Shown: positions 7,358 to 14,715, counted from the first letter of the stretch. The stretch is 23,376 nt of DNA from an uncultured bacterium (GCA_905214615.1 CAJMMX010000035.1:1-23376), one strand, 5' to 3'. Numbers and translations: made by a program. The notes: generated by a model from the sequence alone, not told the origin.

Positions 7358-8341
7358 TTAGTAGGAAAGCTTCCACATGTAGCGACGCATGGTCAGCGGG
7401 TGCTGACGGGCCTCGGCGATCTGGTTGCCGTACTCGCGCATAACGGCGAGGTGCAGCAGCGGGTTGAAGTAGGTGACGACGCTCGCCGGCACGGCGTCAG
7501 CCAGGCCGTAGTCCTTGGAGTCGATCAGAGCGACCTTGGCGCCCATGCGCTTAAGGAAGGTGAGGGCGCGAGCGTCCATCGGACGGGTAGCACCGTCGGA
7601 CATGAAGAAGACGTAGGGCTTACCCTCGGTGGAAACCTCGAACGGGCCGTGGAAGTACTCGCCGGTGTTGTAGGCGGCGGCGTCGATCCACTGCATCTCG
7701 GTGAACAGGAAGGCGGCGTGAGAATAAGCCATCTTCTCGGAGGCACCGGAGGCCATGAAGTAGATCATCTTGTCGTCCTTGAAGTCTTGGGCGAACTGCT
7801 TGGCGAGGCCCTTGGCGGACTGAGCGGCGTTCTCGCAGAGCTCGAAGACGTTGGTGAGGCCGGTGATCATGTCCTCGTAGTGGTCATAGCCCTCGGTCTG
7901 CTGAAGGATCTCGAGAGCAAGAGCGATGGCGTAGCCAGGCTTCTCGCACTTGGCAGCGTAGTTGGCATGGAAGCCGTGAACGATGACGTGGTCGGCGTCG
8001 ACGGTCAGAGCGGAGCCGGCCTTGTTGGTGAGGGAGACGACCGGGCAGTTGTGCTTCTTGGCGGTCTTGTTGGCCTCGACGGTCTCGGGCGTGGAGCCAC
8101 CGAGGGAGCAGGTGATCACGAAGGTGTGCTCGTTGACCCAGGAAGGCGTGTCGTAGTTGAACTCGTTAGCGGTGAAGATCTGAACGTTCAGCTTGTCCGT
8201 GTTGTTGGCCAGGAAGTACTTGGCAGGGTAAAGGTCGGACATGGAAGCACCGCAGCCGACGAAGGCGACGCTGTGGATCTCGTGGTTGGACAGGACGTCA
8301 GCGACGATCTGCTTAGGGAGGTTAAGGTCGATCTCGTACAT
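7358..8341 (-). CDS. SIS-domain sugar-phosphate deglycase, FrlB-like (paralogue 2, PTS-linked)
   Basis: FrlB-type deglycase of 327 residues, last gene of the PTS operon, so it most likely acts on the 6-phosphorylated product of that transporter. Seen: GCGASM phosphate loop at 29-34; second loop CSLGGSTPE at 78-86; E215 in FTEMQW and H231 in GEYFHGP at the conserved 16-residue spacing; C-terminal TMRRYMWKLSY. The ATG at 8341 is preferred because AAGGA lies nine bases upstream. Two in-frame ATGs further up lack room for a ribosome site: the one at 8350 abuts AAAGGA, and the one at 8377 has none. A 198-bp gap with two hairpins separates it from EIID, unlike the tight spacing of the PTS genes, so its level may be set separately. 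Confidence 0.87.
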   Translation of the reverse strand: MYEIDLNLPKQIVADVLSNHEIHSVAFVGCGASMSDLYPAKYFLANNTDKLNVQIFTANEFNYDTPSWVNEHTFVITCSLGGSTPETVEANKTAKKHNCPVVSLTNKAGSALTVDADHVIVHGFHANYAAKCEKPGYAIALALEILQQTEGYDHYEDMITGLTNVFELCENAAQSAKGLAKQFAQDFKDDKMIYFMASGASEKMAYSHAAFLFTEMQWIDAAAYNTGEYFHGPFEVSTEGKPYVFFMSDGATRPMDARALTFLKRMGAKVALIDSKDYGLADAVPASVVTYFNPLLHLAVMREYGNQIAEARQHPLTMRRYMWKLSY

Positions 8342-8431
8342 CTGACACATTCCTTTCGATTTTTTGCGGCGCCACATTGCCGGGCGCTCGCAGGGTTACC
8401 GTGATTTGGACCGAGTCGCCGGCCCGTTGAG

Positions 8432-8464
8432 GATGTGTCAAAGGAACTGTCCCTTTGACACATC
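8432..8464. repeat. REP-like hairpin between EIID and deglycase 2
   Basis: GATGTGTCAAAGG (8432-8444) and CCTTTGACACATC (8452-8464) are perfect 13-bp arms around AACTGTC. No U tract follows on either strand. The GGGACAG/CTGTCCC core resembles short palindromes common between genes in gut bacteria. It lies 90 bases before the deglycase 2 start, inside the operon. Confidence 0.7.
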
Positions 8465-8475
8465 TAGGGATGGAA

Positions 8476-8506
8476 GCCTGCCTGGGGTATGGGATGCCAG
8501 GCAGGC
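8476..8506 (-). other. Stable hairpin just after EIID
   Basis: GCCTGCCTGG (8476-8485) and CCAGGCAGGC (8497-8506) are perfect 10-bp arms with an 11-nt loop, 33 bases past the EIID stop. No T tract follows on the minus strand, so it is more likely an mRNA-stabilising or partial-termination structure than a full terminator. Confidence 0.55.
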
Positions 8507-8539
8507 CCCCGGGGAAAGCGGTTAGACGCTTGGTCGCGA

Positions 8540-9373
8540 CTAGGCCAGGATGCCGGCCGCGGAGAGGGCGATGCCGCCCACGATGGCGATCACGAGAAGC
8601 CAACCGGTGTTGACGTTCTTCTTGATGAGCCAGTACATAAGGCCGGTGAGGCCGAGGGAGATCATCTGGGGCATCATGCCGTCCAGGATGTCCTGAATCA
8701 CGACGGTGCCCTCAGCGAACTGCAGCGGGGTGGTGGCGCCGATCAGCGTAGCGATCATGCCGCCCACGGACATAAGACCCACGATGCCGCAGACATACAT
8801 GAGCTTCTCCATGAGGTCGCCGCCCTGGAGCTTGCTCAGGTACTCGTGGCCGCCCTGATAGCCGATCTTGGCTGCGAACCACGTGATCAGCACAGAGGGC
8901 ACGATGGAGATGAGCATGGCCAGGATCGGGCCCATGATGGAGCCCTGCTGAGCCAGCTGAACACCCAGGCCAAAGGCGATAACGCGGATGGTGCCCTGGA
9001 AGAAGGAGTCACCGATGCCGGAAAGCGGACCCATAAGGGAGGTCTTGACCGCGTTGATCGAATCGGGGTCGAAGTTCTCGGGATCCTTGGCGTACTCTTC
9101 CTCCATGGAGGCGGCGAGGCCCAGGATGAAAGCGCTCGTCTGCGGGGTGCAGTTGTAGAACGCCATGTGACGGTGGTAAGCCTCTTTCTTAGCAGCGAGC
9201 TGCTTGGGGTCGGACTCGTCCGGATAGAGGCGATCGAGCGTGGGAACCATGCCGTAGAGGAAGCCCATGTTCATCTGACGCTCGTAGTTCCAAGAGGCCT
9301 GGATGGCCCAGGAGCGCCAGAAGAACTGGCTGACCTTCTTGTTCAGGGACACGTCCTTGGTTGCGGTTGCCAT
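8540..9373 (-). CDS. PTS mannose-family EIID component
   Basis: Membrane subunit (277 residues) of a mannose/fructose/sorbose-family phosphotransferase permease, working with EIIC to move the sugar while EIIAB phosphorylates it. Seen: the family N-terminus (FFWRSWAIQASWNYERQMN near 18-36), the MGPLSGIGDSFFQGTIR segment near 114-130, and hydrophobic helices in the C-terminal half. The ATG at 9373 follows AAGGAGG and matches the usual EIID start; open frame further upstream overlaps EIIC and is not EIID-like. It starts 13 bases after the EIIC stop, so translation is probably coupled. Substrate is not readable from the sequence; the downstream deglycase points to a glycated amino acid, as in Salmonella gfr. 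Confidence 0.93.
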   Translation of the reverse strand: MATATKDVSLNKKVSQFFWRSWAIQASWNYERQMNMGFLYGMVPTLDRLYPDESDPKQLAAKKEAYHRHMAFYNCTPQTSAFILGLAASMEEEYAKDPENFDPDSINAVKTSLMGPLSGIGDSFFQGTIRVIAFGLGVQLAQQGSIMGPILAMLISIVPSVLITWFAAKIGYQGGHEYLSKLQGGDLMEKLMYVCGIVGLMSVGGMIATLIGATTPLQFAEGTVVIQDILDGMMPQMISLGLTGLMYWLIKKNVNTGWLLVIAIVGGIALSAAGILA

Positions 9374-9386
9374 AGTGTGTTCCTCC

Positions 9387-10181
9387 TTAGTCTTCGTCGT
9401 CTTCGAGCGGATCGTAGTCGGAATCGACACCGGCGGCTGCATGGGAACCGTTGAACTTGAAGCCCATGAAGACGACAGCCAGGCACACACCGATCAGAGC
9501 GACCGCGATGACGGACAGGTTGAGGTAAGCGGCGAGCAGGAAACCGATGAACAGGAACGGAGTCATACCCTTCTTGATCATCATGGTGAGCAGCAGGGCC
9601 AAACCGTAGGCGGTCATGATCTTGGTCGAAACGTTAAGACCAGTGGACAGCCACTCGGGAACCATGTTGACGATGGCCTGAACCAGGTCGGTGCCAACAA
9701 AGACGGCGAGGAAGATCGGCAGGAAGTACATGACGGCGTACAGACCGGAGCCGGCGCAGATGTGCATGCGATAGGCGGTCTTGAACTTTCCGTTATCGAT
9801 CGCGCTATCTGCCACATGGGTGAGGGCGGCGATGATGGAACGGAACACGATGCCGAGGAGCTGACCCAGGACGGCGACCGGGATGGCGATCGTCATGGCG
9901 GTCTCGGCGGAAGCATCGGTCAGGCACGCAAAGGCAGCGGCCACGATGCCGCCCAGGACCATATCGGGCGGAACGGCGGCGCCGACCTGCACCAGGCCCA
10001 TGGACACGAGCTCGACGGCGGCACCGACGGCAAGGCCGGTGGGCACATCGCCCAGCAGCAGACCGACGAGCGTAGCGCCAACGAGGGGCTGCTCGAAGTT
10101 AAGACGACCGAGCAGGCGGGAGTCCCACATGCAGAACACGCCGACGAGGCCGACGAGCACCGCACTGATGAACGTATTCAT
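9387..10181 (-). CDS. PTS mannose-family EIIC component
   Basis: Membrane permease subunit of 264 residues with multiple hydrophobic helices typical of EIIC of the ManY/SorA type. Seen: LNFEQPLVGATLVGLLLGD near 28-46 and the glycine-rich AVGAAVELVSMGLVQVGAAVPPD motif near 51-73, both family hallmarks. The acidic tail DSDYDPLEDDED is an add-on that is probably cytoplasmic. The start is supported by AAAGGAG six bases upstream. It sits 36 bases after EIIAB and 13 before EIID, in the order AB-C-D. Confidence 0.93.
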   Translation of the reverse strand: MNTFISAVLVGLVGVFCMWDSRLLGRLNFEQPLVGATLVGLLLGDVPTGLAVGAAVELVSMGLVQVGAAVPPDMVLGGIVAAAFACLTDASAETAMTIAIPVAVLGQLLGIVFRSIIAALTHVADSAIDNGKFKTAYRMHICAGSGLYAVMYFLPIFLAVFVGTDLVQAIVNMVPEWLSTGLNVSTKIMTAYGLALLLTMMIKKGMTPFLFIGFLLAAYLNLSVIAVALIGVCLAVVFMGFKFNGSHAAAGVDSDYDPLEDDED

Positions 10182-10217
10182 ACCCTTCTCCTTTCAGTCA
10201 GGCAAAAGCCTGGTTGA

Positions 10218-11141
10218 TTACAGCTTGGCGTCGATGTCGACGCTCTGATACGTAGGGGTCTGCTGGACATAGAGCTTAATGCCCATGTCGAGCAGCTGGT
10301 TGACGTCGGCCTTCTGGGTGGCGTCGAAGAAGACGGAGCTGTCCTTGCCGCCGACCTGTTCGGCACCGTCGTGGTTGGCGGTGGCGCCCAGGTTGATGGC
10401 GTCGAGCTTGTAGCCCTGGCAGAACTGCAGCATCTCGGCAGTGTTGCCAAAGACGAACATGACGCGCTCGCCGAGGGTGTTGAGCTTGTCCATCTTGGCG
10501 AGGGCACGCTCGACGGTGAAGACGTTCAGGCGCACGCCCTGGGGCTTGGCCAGCTTAAGAGCGCCCTTCTTGATGTCATCGTTGGCGGCAGCGTTGTCGA
10601 CGACGATGATGCGCTCGGCCTGAACCTTGGTGGTCCAGGTAAAGACGACCTGGCCGTGCAGCAGACGGTAGTCAAGACGTGCGAGGACGATCTTGGCGGG
10701 ACCGGAGCTGTGACGGGACGCCTTGGCCTTCTTGGCGGGAGCCGCGGCGACCTCGACCGGTGCGTTGGGGTTGGTCAGACCGGTGCGGGCCTCGTTGATG
10801 AGGGCCGCGAGCTCGGCACCCTTGACGGGGGCGGGGCTCATAGCGAGCGTCAGTGCCAGCGGAATGTTGAAACCGCTGACAACCGTGAACTTCGTGCCGT
10901 TCTTGGAAAGCTCGACCATGCTGTTGTTGACCGAGCTGCCGAGCATATCGGTCAGCACATAGACGGTGTCGTCCGCGTTGAACGTGGCGATCATGGCGTC
11001 CACCTTATTGGTGATGGGCTCCTTGTCGTCACGAGCAAGCGACACGACGTGGACGTTCGACACGTCGCCGAGAACCATCTCGAGCGTGTCTTTGGCGCCT
11101 GCGGCCAGGCCGCCATGAGATGCGAGAATGATCTGATTCAT
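10218..11141 (-). CDS. PTS mannose-family fused EIIA-EIIB component
   Basis: Cytosolic phosphotransfer protein of 307 residues joining EIIA and EIIB, as in E. coli ManX. EIIA spans about 1-125, with the phosphoryl-accepting H9 in ILASHGGLAAG and the DMLGSS segment near 65-70. A flexible Ala/Lys/Pro linker covers about 125-147. EIIB spans about 148-307, with H162 in RLDYRLLHGQVVFTW as phosphodonor. Phosphate passes HPr to H9 to H162 to the sugar. First gene of the operon EIIAB-EIIC-EIID-deglycase 2. The ribosome site AAGGAGGAGG is strong, and the promoter upstream holds the ACGT-type operator. Confidence 0.94.
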   Translation of the reverse strand: MNQIILASHGGLAAGAKDTLEMVLGDVSNVHVVSLARDDKEPITNKVDAMIATFNADDTVYVLTDMLGSSVNNSMVELSKNGTKFTVVSGFNIPLALTLAMSPAPVKGAELAALINEARTGLTNPNAPVEVAAAPAKKAKASRHSSGPAKIVLARLDYRLLHGQVVFTWTTKVQAERIIVVDNAAANDDIKKGALKLAKPQGVRLNVFTVERALAKMDKLNTLGERVMFVFGNTAEMLQFCQGYKLDAINLGATANHDGAEQVGGKDSSVFFDATQKADVNQLLDMGIKLYVQQTPTYQSVDIDAKL

Positions 11142-11167
11142 CTTGCCTCCTCCTTTTCGTTATGGTC

Positions 11168-11187
11168 ATTATAACGTCTTATACGTT
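11168..11187 (-). promoter_or_regulatory. PTS operon promoter with ACGT-type operator
   Basis: On the minus strand a perfect TATAAT (11168-11173) lies 26 bases before the EIIAB ATG. Overlapping it by one base and running upstream is AACGT-N5-ACGTT (11173-11187), a perfect inverted repeat with an AT-rich spacer, where bound protein would block the -10. It shares TATAACGTCTT with the GntR2 upstream region. The -35 is weak, which would fit an activator or a repressed inducible promoter. Confidence 0.65.
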
Positions 11188-11296
11188 GCTTATTTTGCTA
11201 ATTAGTATATAAACCGTTCGCGGGTGAAAAACGACCGTTGGCGGGTTTAACGCAATCGAAACGATGGTCTTGGGTAGGTCGGCGCTGGCTAGGCAC

Positions 11297-11317
11297 CGCC
11301 CGGCCAAACGCCGGGCG
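11297..11317 (-). terminator. GC-rich hairpin after the EamA gene
   Basis: CGCCCGGC (11297-11304) and GCCGGGCG (11310-11317) form an 8-bp stem with a five-base loop, 28 bases past the EamA stop. There is no T tract on the minus strand. It is a likely 3'-end structure, but not a classical terminator. Confidence 0.4.
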
Positions 11318-11345
11318 CTACCTGCTCAAACACTCCGCCAATCCC

Positions 11346-12428
11346 CTATCGCACGAAGTACCAGGGGCTTTCCTGCACGGTGGGCTCCAGCGTAATGCCC
11401 GTGCGCTCGCGGAACAGATCCATGTCCTGCGATTTCTCCGTCCACCACGCGTTGGGCTTAAAGGTCATGCTCTCAATGACATGGTCGACAAACACACTGT
11501 TGCGCAGCTTGGAAAAGTCGGTGTTCATGATCACGATGGACGCGAGCACCAAAACGATGCCCAGAACCTTGATCGTACCGGCGGGCTCGGCGTAGACACC
11601 AATGCCCAGCAGCACGGTGACGACCGTCTCGAATGACATTACGACGGGAACTTTCGACGTCTCGAGCCCCATGGACAGACCCTGCATATATAAGACATAG
11701 GCCACGGCTGTGGGGATGAGTCCAAAGCCAAGGAACAGCAGCAGCAGCTGTGGCGACATTGCTGCGGCGACATCTGGCCACGGAGCCGCGATAGCCGCCA
11801 TAACCGCACCGCCAAAAACAAGGCCCCAAAACGTGACAGCCAGCGGGTGGACCGTCTTGGTTGCTATCCGGCTAAACACCGCGAGCGACGCGCCACAAAA
11901 GCCCGCAATCACGCCCGACGTGACGCCCCAAACCGAAAAATGAAAACCGGAAAGGTCGCCATCGGTCACTGCAAGTACACAGCCACCGATGTTAAAAGCG
12001 ATGGCAACGAGCTTGTTGGGAGTCACATCCTCGCGATAAAGTACGCGACCGAGCATGACGCCAAACACCGGCGAGGTGTAAAGCAGCACCGAGGCCGTGG
12101 ACATGCCCACCTCGCCCATGCACTCGTAATAAAGCGTGTTAGCGGTGGCGAGGCCGATAATGCCAAGAAGCGCACAAGGAACAAGCTCTTTAGGACTTGC
12201 CTTGAACAGTGCCAGGGGACCCGATGCCTTTCCCTCACGAGCACCTCCCTGGCAACCCATGAATGCCAAGACCGGAGCCATTAAGACGGCACCCGACAAC
12301 AAGCGAAAGGCAGCCATACTCTGGGACGTAACGCCCATGGCCGAGATGCCGTTTACAAAGATTCCGATGCTGCCCCACATAAGCGCGGCGATCAGCACCA
12401 GCACATAGCCCAGATTGCTTTTCTTCAA
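11346..12428 (-). CDS. EamA/DMT-family transporter with C-terminal extension
   Basis: Inner-membrane transporter of the drug/metabolite superfamily (10-TMS, two EamA repeats), 360 residues. Many family members export amino acids or metabolites. Seen: N-terminus GYVLVLIAALMWGSIGIFV, the second repeat beginning near FSVWGVTSGVIAGFCGA, and ten or so hydrophobic stretches up to about residue 303. About 55 polar residues follow (SKLRNSVFVDHVIESM... to SPWYFVR), longer than the usual 290-310-residue protein. The start is placed at TTG (12428) because GAGGAGG lies five bases upstream and the protein then begins MKKSNLGY; a GTG at 12464 has no ribosome site. Its promoter carries the ACGT-type element, so export of the amino acid freed by deglycation is an attractive but unproven role. 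Confidence 0.82.
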   Translation of the reverse strand: MKKSNLGYVLVLIAALMWGSIGIFVNGISAMGVTSQSMAAFRLLSGAVLMAPVLAFMGCQGGAREGKASGPLALFKASPKELVPCALLGIIGLATANTLYYECMGEVGMSTASVLLYTSPVFGVMLGRVLYREDVTPNKLVAIAFNIGGCVLAVTDGDLSGFHFSVWGVTSGVIAGFCGASLAVFSRIATKTVHPLAVTFWGLVFGGAVMAAIAAPWPDVAAAMSPQLLLLFLGFGLIPTAVAYVLYMQGLSMGLETSKVPVVMSFETVVTVLLGIGVYAEPAGTIKVLGIVLVLASIVIMNTDFSKLRNSVFVDHVIESMTFKPNAWWTEKSQDMDLFRERTGITLEPTVQESPWYFVR

Positions 12429-12467
12429 CGCAGCCTCCTCGGTATTGTTTCCAATATGTTTCACACT

Positions 12468-12480
12468 ACGTTATAGTCGT
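12468..12480 (-). promoter_or_regulatory. ACGT-type operator before the EamA gene
   Basis: ACGT-TATAG-TCGT (plus strand), matching the GntR2 and PTS elements at seven of eight fixed positions and containing ACGTTATA, the complement of the shared TATAACGT. It overlaps a minus-strand TATAAC -10, with TTGAAA 15 bp upstream as a poorly spaced -35. It lies about 40 bases before the TTG start. Confidence 0.5.
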
Positions 12481-12553
12481 TATATACATTTTTCAAGGCA
12501 CAAATCGGCAGACGGGAAAATCTGCTTTTCCGCTACAACCCATTAGTGCAAAG

Positions 12554-12599
12554 AGGCCAGGTTCATATGCACCAACTTGGTGCAAAGTAACCTGTCCCC
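12554..12599. repeat. Degenerate REP-like palindrome
   Basis: CAGGTT-4 nt-TGCACCAA (12558-12575) and TTGGTGCA-4 nt-AACCTG (12577-12594) pair apart from the central mismatched 4-nt blocks. TCCCC follows on the right only, so the outer arm has decayed on the left. The design (a GGGGACAGGTT-type arm and a GCACCA core) is a familiar type of intergenic palindrome in gut bacteria. It occupies part of the 366-bp gene-free stretch 12429-12794. Confidence 0.55.
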
Positions 12600-12647
12600 A
12601 ATGCACCAACCCCTTAACAAACACGACGACGCCGACGTTTTGGCAAC

Positions 12648-12795
12648 GTCAGCGAGCGCCCGTCATTTGAGCCAAGGTGCCGTGAGATGAAAAGGCGCTG
12701 ACCTTCTGGTCGCGCCTTTGAAATTGAACGGCAGATTGGCCAAATGCCGGGCGCGCAGCGTCGAGCCGTTACGCCGTTCGGTAGAACGGCGTAAC
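12648..12795. repeat. Structured repeat, copy 2, overlapping the deglycase 3 stop codon
   Basis: Same plan as 4188-4381. GTCAGCGA (12648-12655); outer stem 12656-12674 with 12737-12754 (one mismatch, bulged A at 12670); internal loop AGG/GAT; stem TGCCGT/ACGGCA (12678-12683, 12728-12733), a paired change from copy 1; long apical hairpin AAAGGCGCTGACC/GGTCGCGCCTTT (12691-12719, one bulge); GCAGCGTCG (12755-12763); terminal hairpin with 12-bp arms (12768-12779, 12784-12795) around GGTA. Its last base is the first base of the deglycase 3 stop triplet as read on the plus strand. Only one terminal hairpin is present, against two in copy 1. Confidence 0.75.
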
Positions 12796-13787
12796 TAGTA
12801 GTCCAGCTTCCACATGTAGCGGCGCGTCATGTAGTCCTTGTGAGTGACGGCAGAAAGCGCGCGCATATACACGTTGTTGAGGATCGGCGCAAAGATCAGG
12901 TGGTTGAAGTATTCGCTCACGCTGTCCTTGATGTCGTTGAGGCCGAGCTCCTTGGCGTCGAGCTGATAGACGCGCTCGCCACCGTACTGGTTGACGAAGC
13001 GGATGCCGCGCTCGTCGTTGCAGCGGCTGCGGCCGACGCTGATGAGCTGGAACAGCGAAGTGCGCTTGTCCAGGATCTCGAAGGGGCCGTGGAAGAAGTC
13101 ACAGGTGTTGATGGTGCAGGAGTCGATCTGCAGCATCTCCTGCACGTTGCAGATGCTAAAGACGTAGGCGGCACCAAAGAGCGGACCCTGAGCCATGACG
13201 TTGATGCAGGGCTTGTCGGCGTTCTGCTCGGCCCACTTGGCGGCGAGCGGACGGGTGTACTCGACGGCCTTGCGATAGATGGGGTCAACCAGGTCGAAGG
13301 CGGCCATAGCGGTCTCGTACTCGGCGTAGCCCTCGGTCTGCTGCGTGAGTTCCATGGCGATCATGGTCACGACGGCGGAGTTGGTACGGCCCATGCAGGA
13401 CTCGTCGACGGCCAGGCTGTCATACTGGATCTTGTAGTCGCAGACCTCGGTGAGGCCGGACTCGTCAACATAGATGGCGATGGTACTGGCGCCGTGGTCC
13501 TTGGCGACCTGGGCGGCGACGATGGTCTCCTTGGTGCCGCGCATGGACACGACGACGGCCAGGGTGTTCTCGTTAACGTAGGCGGGGGTTGCGTGCACGA
13601 ACTCGTTGCTGGTGTAGCTGGAGCTCACGACCTGCGTGGCCTCGTGCTCCATAAAGTACTGGGCAGGATAGTTGCCGCCGTTGGATCCGCCGGCGCCAAT
13701 CCACACGACGCGCTTGATGCCGCCCTTGTCTGCCTTGTCAGCCAAAACCTGGGAGACGACATCCTTAACCTGTTCCTGAGTAGTCAT
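12795..13787 (-). CDS. SIS-domain sugar-phosphate deglycase, FrlB-like (paralogue 3)
   Basis: FrlB-family protein of 330 residues. Seen: phosphate loop GAGGSNGG at 31-38; second loop SMRGTKET at 81-88; catalytic-type E217 (NVQEMLQ) and H233 (FFHGPFE) at the 16-residue spacing; C-terminus MTRRYMWKLDY. It differs from paralogues 1 and 2 where they have GEYFHGP: here the residues are CDFFHGP, so the Gly-Glu pair is Cys-Asp. That may mean a different glycated substrate. The ATG is supported by AGAAAGG upstream. It is transcribed away from GntR3 across a 205-bp region with repeated operator-like sites, so GntR3 is its probable repressor. No PTS accompanies it, so substrate must come in through the PTS at 8.5-11.1 kb or one encoded elsewhere. 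Confidence 0.83.
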   Translation of the reverse strand: MTTQEQVKDVVSQVLADKADKGGIKRVVWIGAGGSNGGNYPAQYFMEHEATQVVSSSYTSNEFVHATPAYVNENTLAVVVSMRGTKETIVAAQVAKDHGASTIAIYVDESGLTEVCDYKIQYDSLAVDESCMGRTNSAVVTMIAMELTQQTEGYAEYETAMAAFDLVDPIYRKAVEYTRPLAAKWAEQNADKPCINVMAQGPLFGAAYVFSICNVQEMLQIDSCTINTCDFFHGPFEILDKRTSLFQLISVGRSRCNDERGIRFVNQYGGERVYQLDAKELGLNDIKDSVSEYFNHLIFAPILNNVYMRALSAVTHKDYMTRRYMWKLDY

Positions 13788-13825
13788 CGTGCATCAGCCT
13801 TTCTTCTCGTTTGATGCTCTCGATG

Positions 13826-13986
13826 GCATACAAGTTACATACATGTTTTGGCTATGTCGACTAGTTGTATGCTATATTTGTCTTAGAAATTATGCTGGTA
13901 AGGTTTTCGATGACTCGTTACCAGCAGTTTTATTGTTGTATTGGATACATGCTTGATTAGGTAAGCATACAAGTTAGATACAGGTT
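13826..13986. promoter_or_regulatory. Divergent operator region between deglycase 3 and GntR3
   Basis: Two 22-bp direct repeats beginning GCATACAAGTTA lie at 13826-13847 and 13965-13986 and match at 20 of 22 positions, starts 139 bp apart. Each contains ATACA twice at an 11-bp step. The first is 39-60 bases before the deglycase 3 ATG; the second ends six bases before the GntR3 ATG. Between them are the inverted half TTGTATGC (13865-13872) and the palindrome TGTAT-TGG-ATACA (13937-13949). This suits a repressor that shuts both genes, possibly by looping. Confidence 0.7.
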
Positions 13987-13992
13987 AGTCGT

Positions 13993-14715
13993 ATGAGCGC
14001 TTCATCTAAAAAGAAACTGACCCAATACGAGCGTCTGGCGAGCACGCTGCGCGACCGCATCGCCGCCGGCACCTACGCCCGTGGAGACAAGCTGCCGTCC
14101 GAGATGGAGCTCATGGACGAATCGGGGCTGTCGCGCAGCACCGTGCGCCACGCCCTTAAGGTGCTCGTCGATGAGGGCCTGCTTCGCACCGAGCGCGGGC
14201 GCGGTGCCTTTGTGGCCGACACGCCGGCGCTCCACGAGAACAACCTGGTGTTTTCGAGCTACACGGCACAGGTACAGGGTCAGGGCATGAAGCCCACCAC
14301 GCGTACCGTGGACTCGGGCTTTGCCAAGGCAACGGGCAGCGTGGCCAAGTTCTTTGACGCTACCGTGGGCAGCAAGCTCGTCAAACTTGTCCGTCTGCGT
14401 TATCTGGACGATGCGCCACTGTGCCTGGAGACCACCTATTTGCCGCCAAGCTTTGGATCGCTCATCGATCGCGATATCAACGGTTCGCTCTACGCCACGC
14501 TGCGCCAAGAATTCCATCGCGCGCCGGCACAGGGGCATAAGACCTTTGAGGTGTGCTATGCCTCGCAAAACGAGGCGTTTTTGCTCAACGTTGAGCGTGG
14601 GCAGGCGCTGATCTTGATCACTGACTACGTCTACGACACCGACGGCCGCCCGCTCCATGTCTCCAAGCGCATCCAACGCACCGACCGCGCCAAATACACC
14701 GAGCCCATCGGCTAA
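13993..14715 (+). CDS. GntR-family regulator with UTRA domain (GntR3)
   Basis: HutC-subfamily regulator of 240 residues, more distant from GntR1 and GntR2 than they are from each other. Winged helix at about 8-74 with recognition region SRSTVRHALKVL (47-58) and wing ERGRGAFV (67-74); UTRA domain at about 85-235. The ATG has no strong ribosome site (only AGG eight bases upstream), and the operator-like repeat ends six bases before it, so the leader may be very short and expression low. Divergent from deglycase 3, with which it shares the control region. Convergent with the GNAT gene, from which a single hairpin separates it. Confidence 0.85.
   Translation: MSASSKKKLTQYERLASTLRDRIAAGTYARGDKLPSEMELMDESGLSRSTVRHALKVLVDEGLLRTERGRGAFVADTPALHENNLVFSSYTAQVQGQGMKPTTRTVDSGFAKATGSVAKFFDATVGSKLVKLVRLRYLDDAPLCLETTYLPPSFGSLIDRDINGSLYATLRQEFHRAPAQGHKTFEVCYASQNEAFLLNVERGQALILITDYVYDTDGRPLHVSKRIQRTDRAKYTEPIG

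Noticed and set aside
8342..8377. Longer N-terminus for deglycase 2
   Set aside because: The ATG at 8350 has its ribosome site directly abutting it and the ATG at 8377 has none; the paralogues begin where the 8341 start places this protein.
13826..13986. CRISPR array
   Set aside because: Only two 22-bp direct copies 139 bp apart with unequal extra half sites and no cas genes; operator repeats explain it better.
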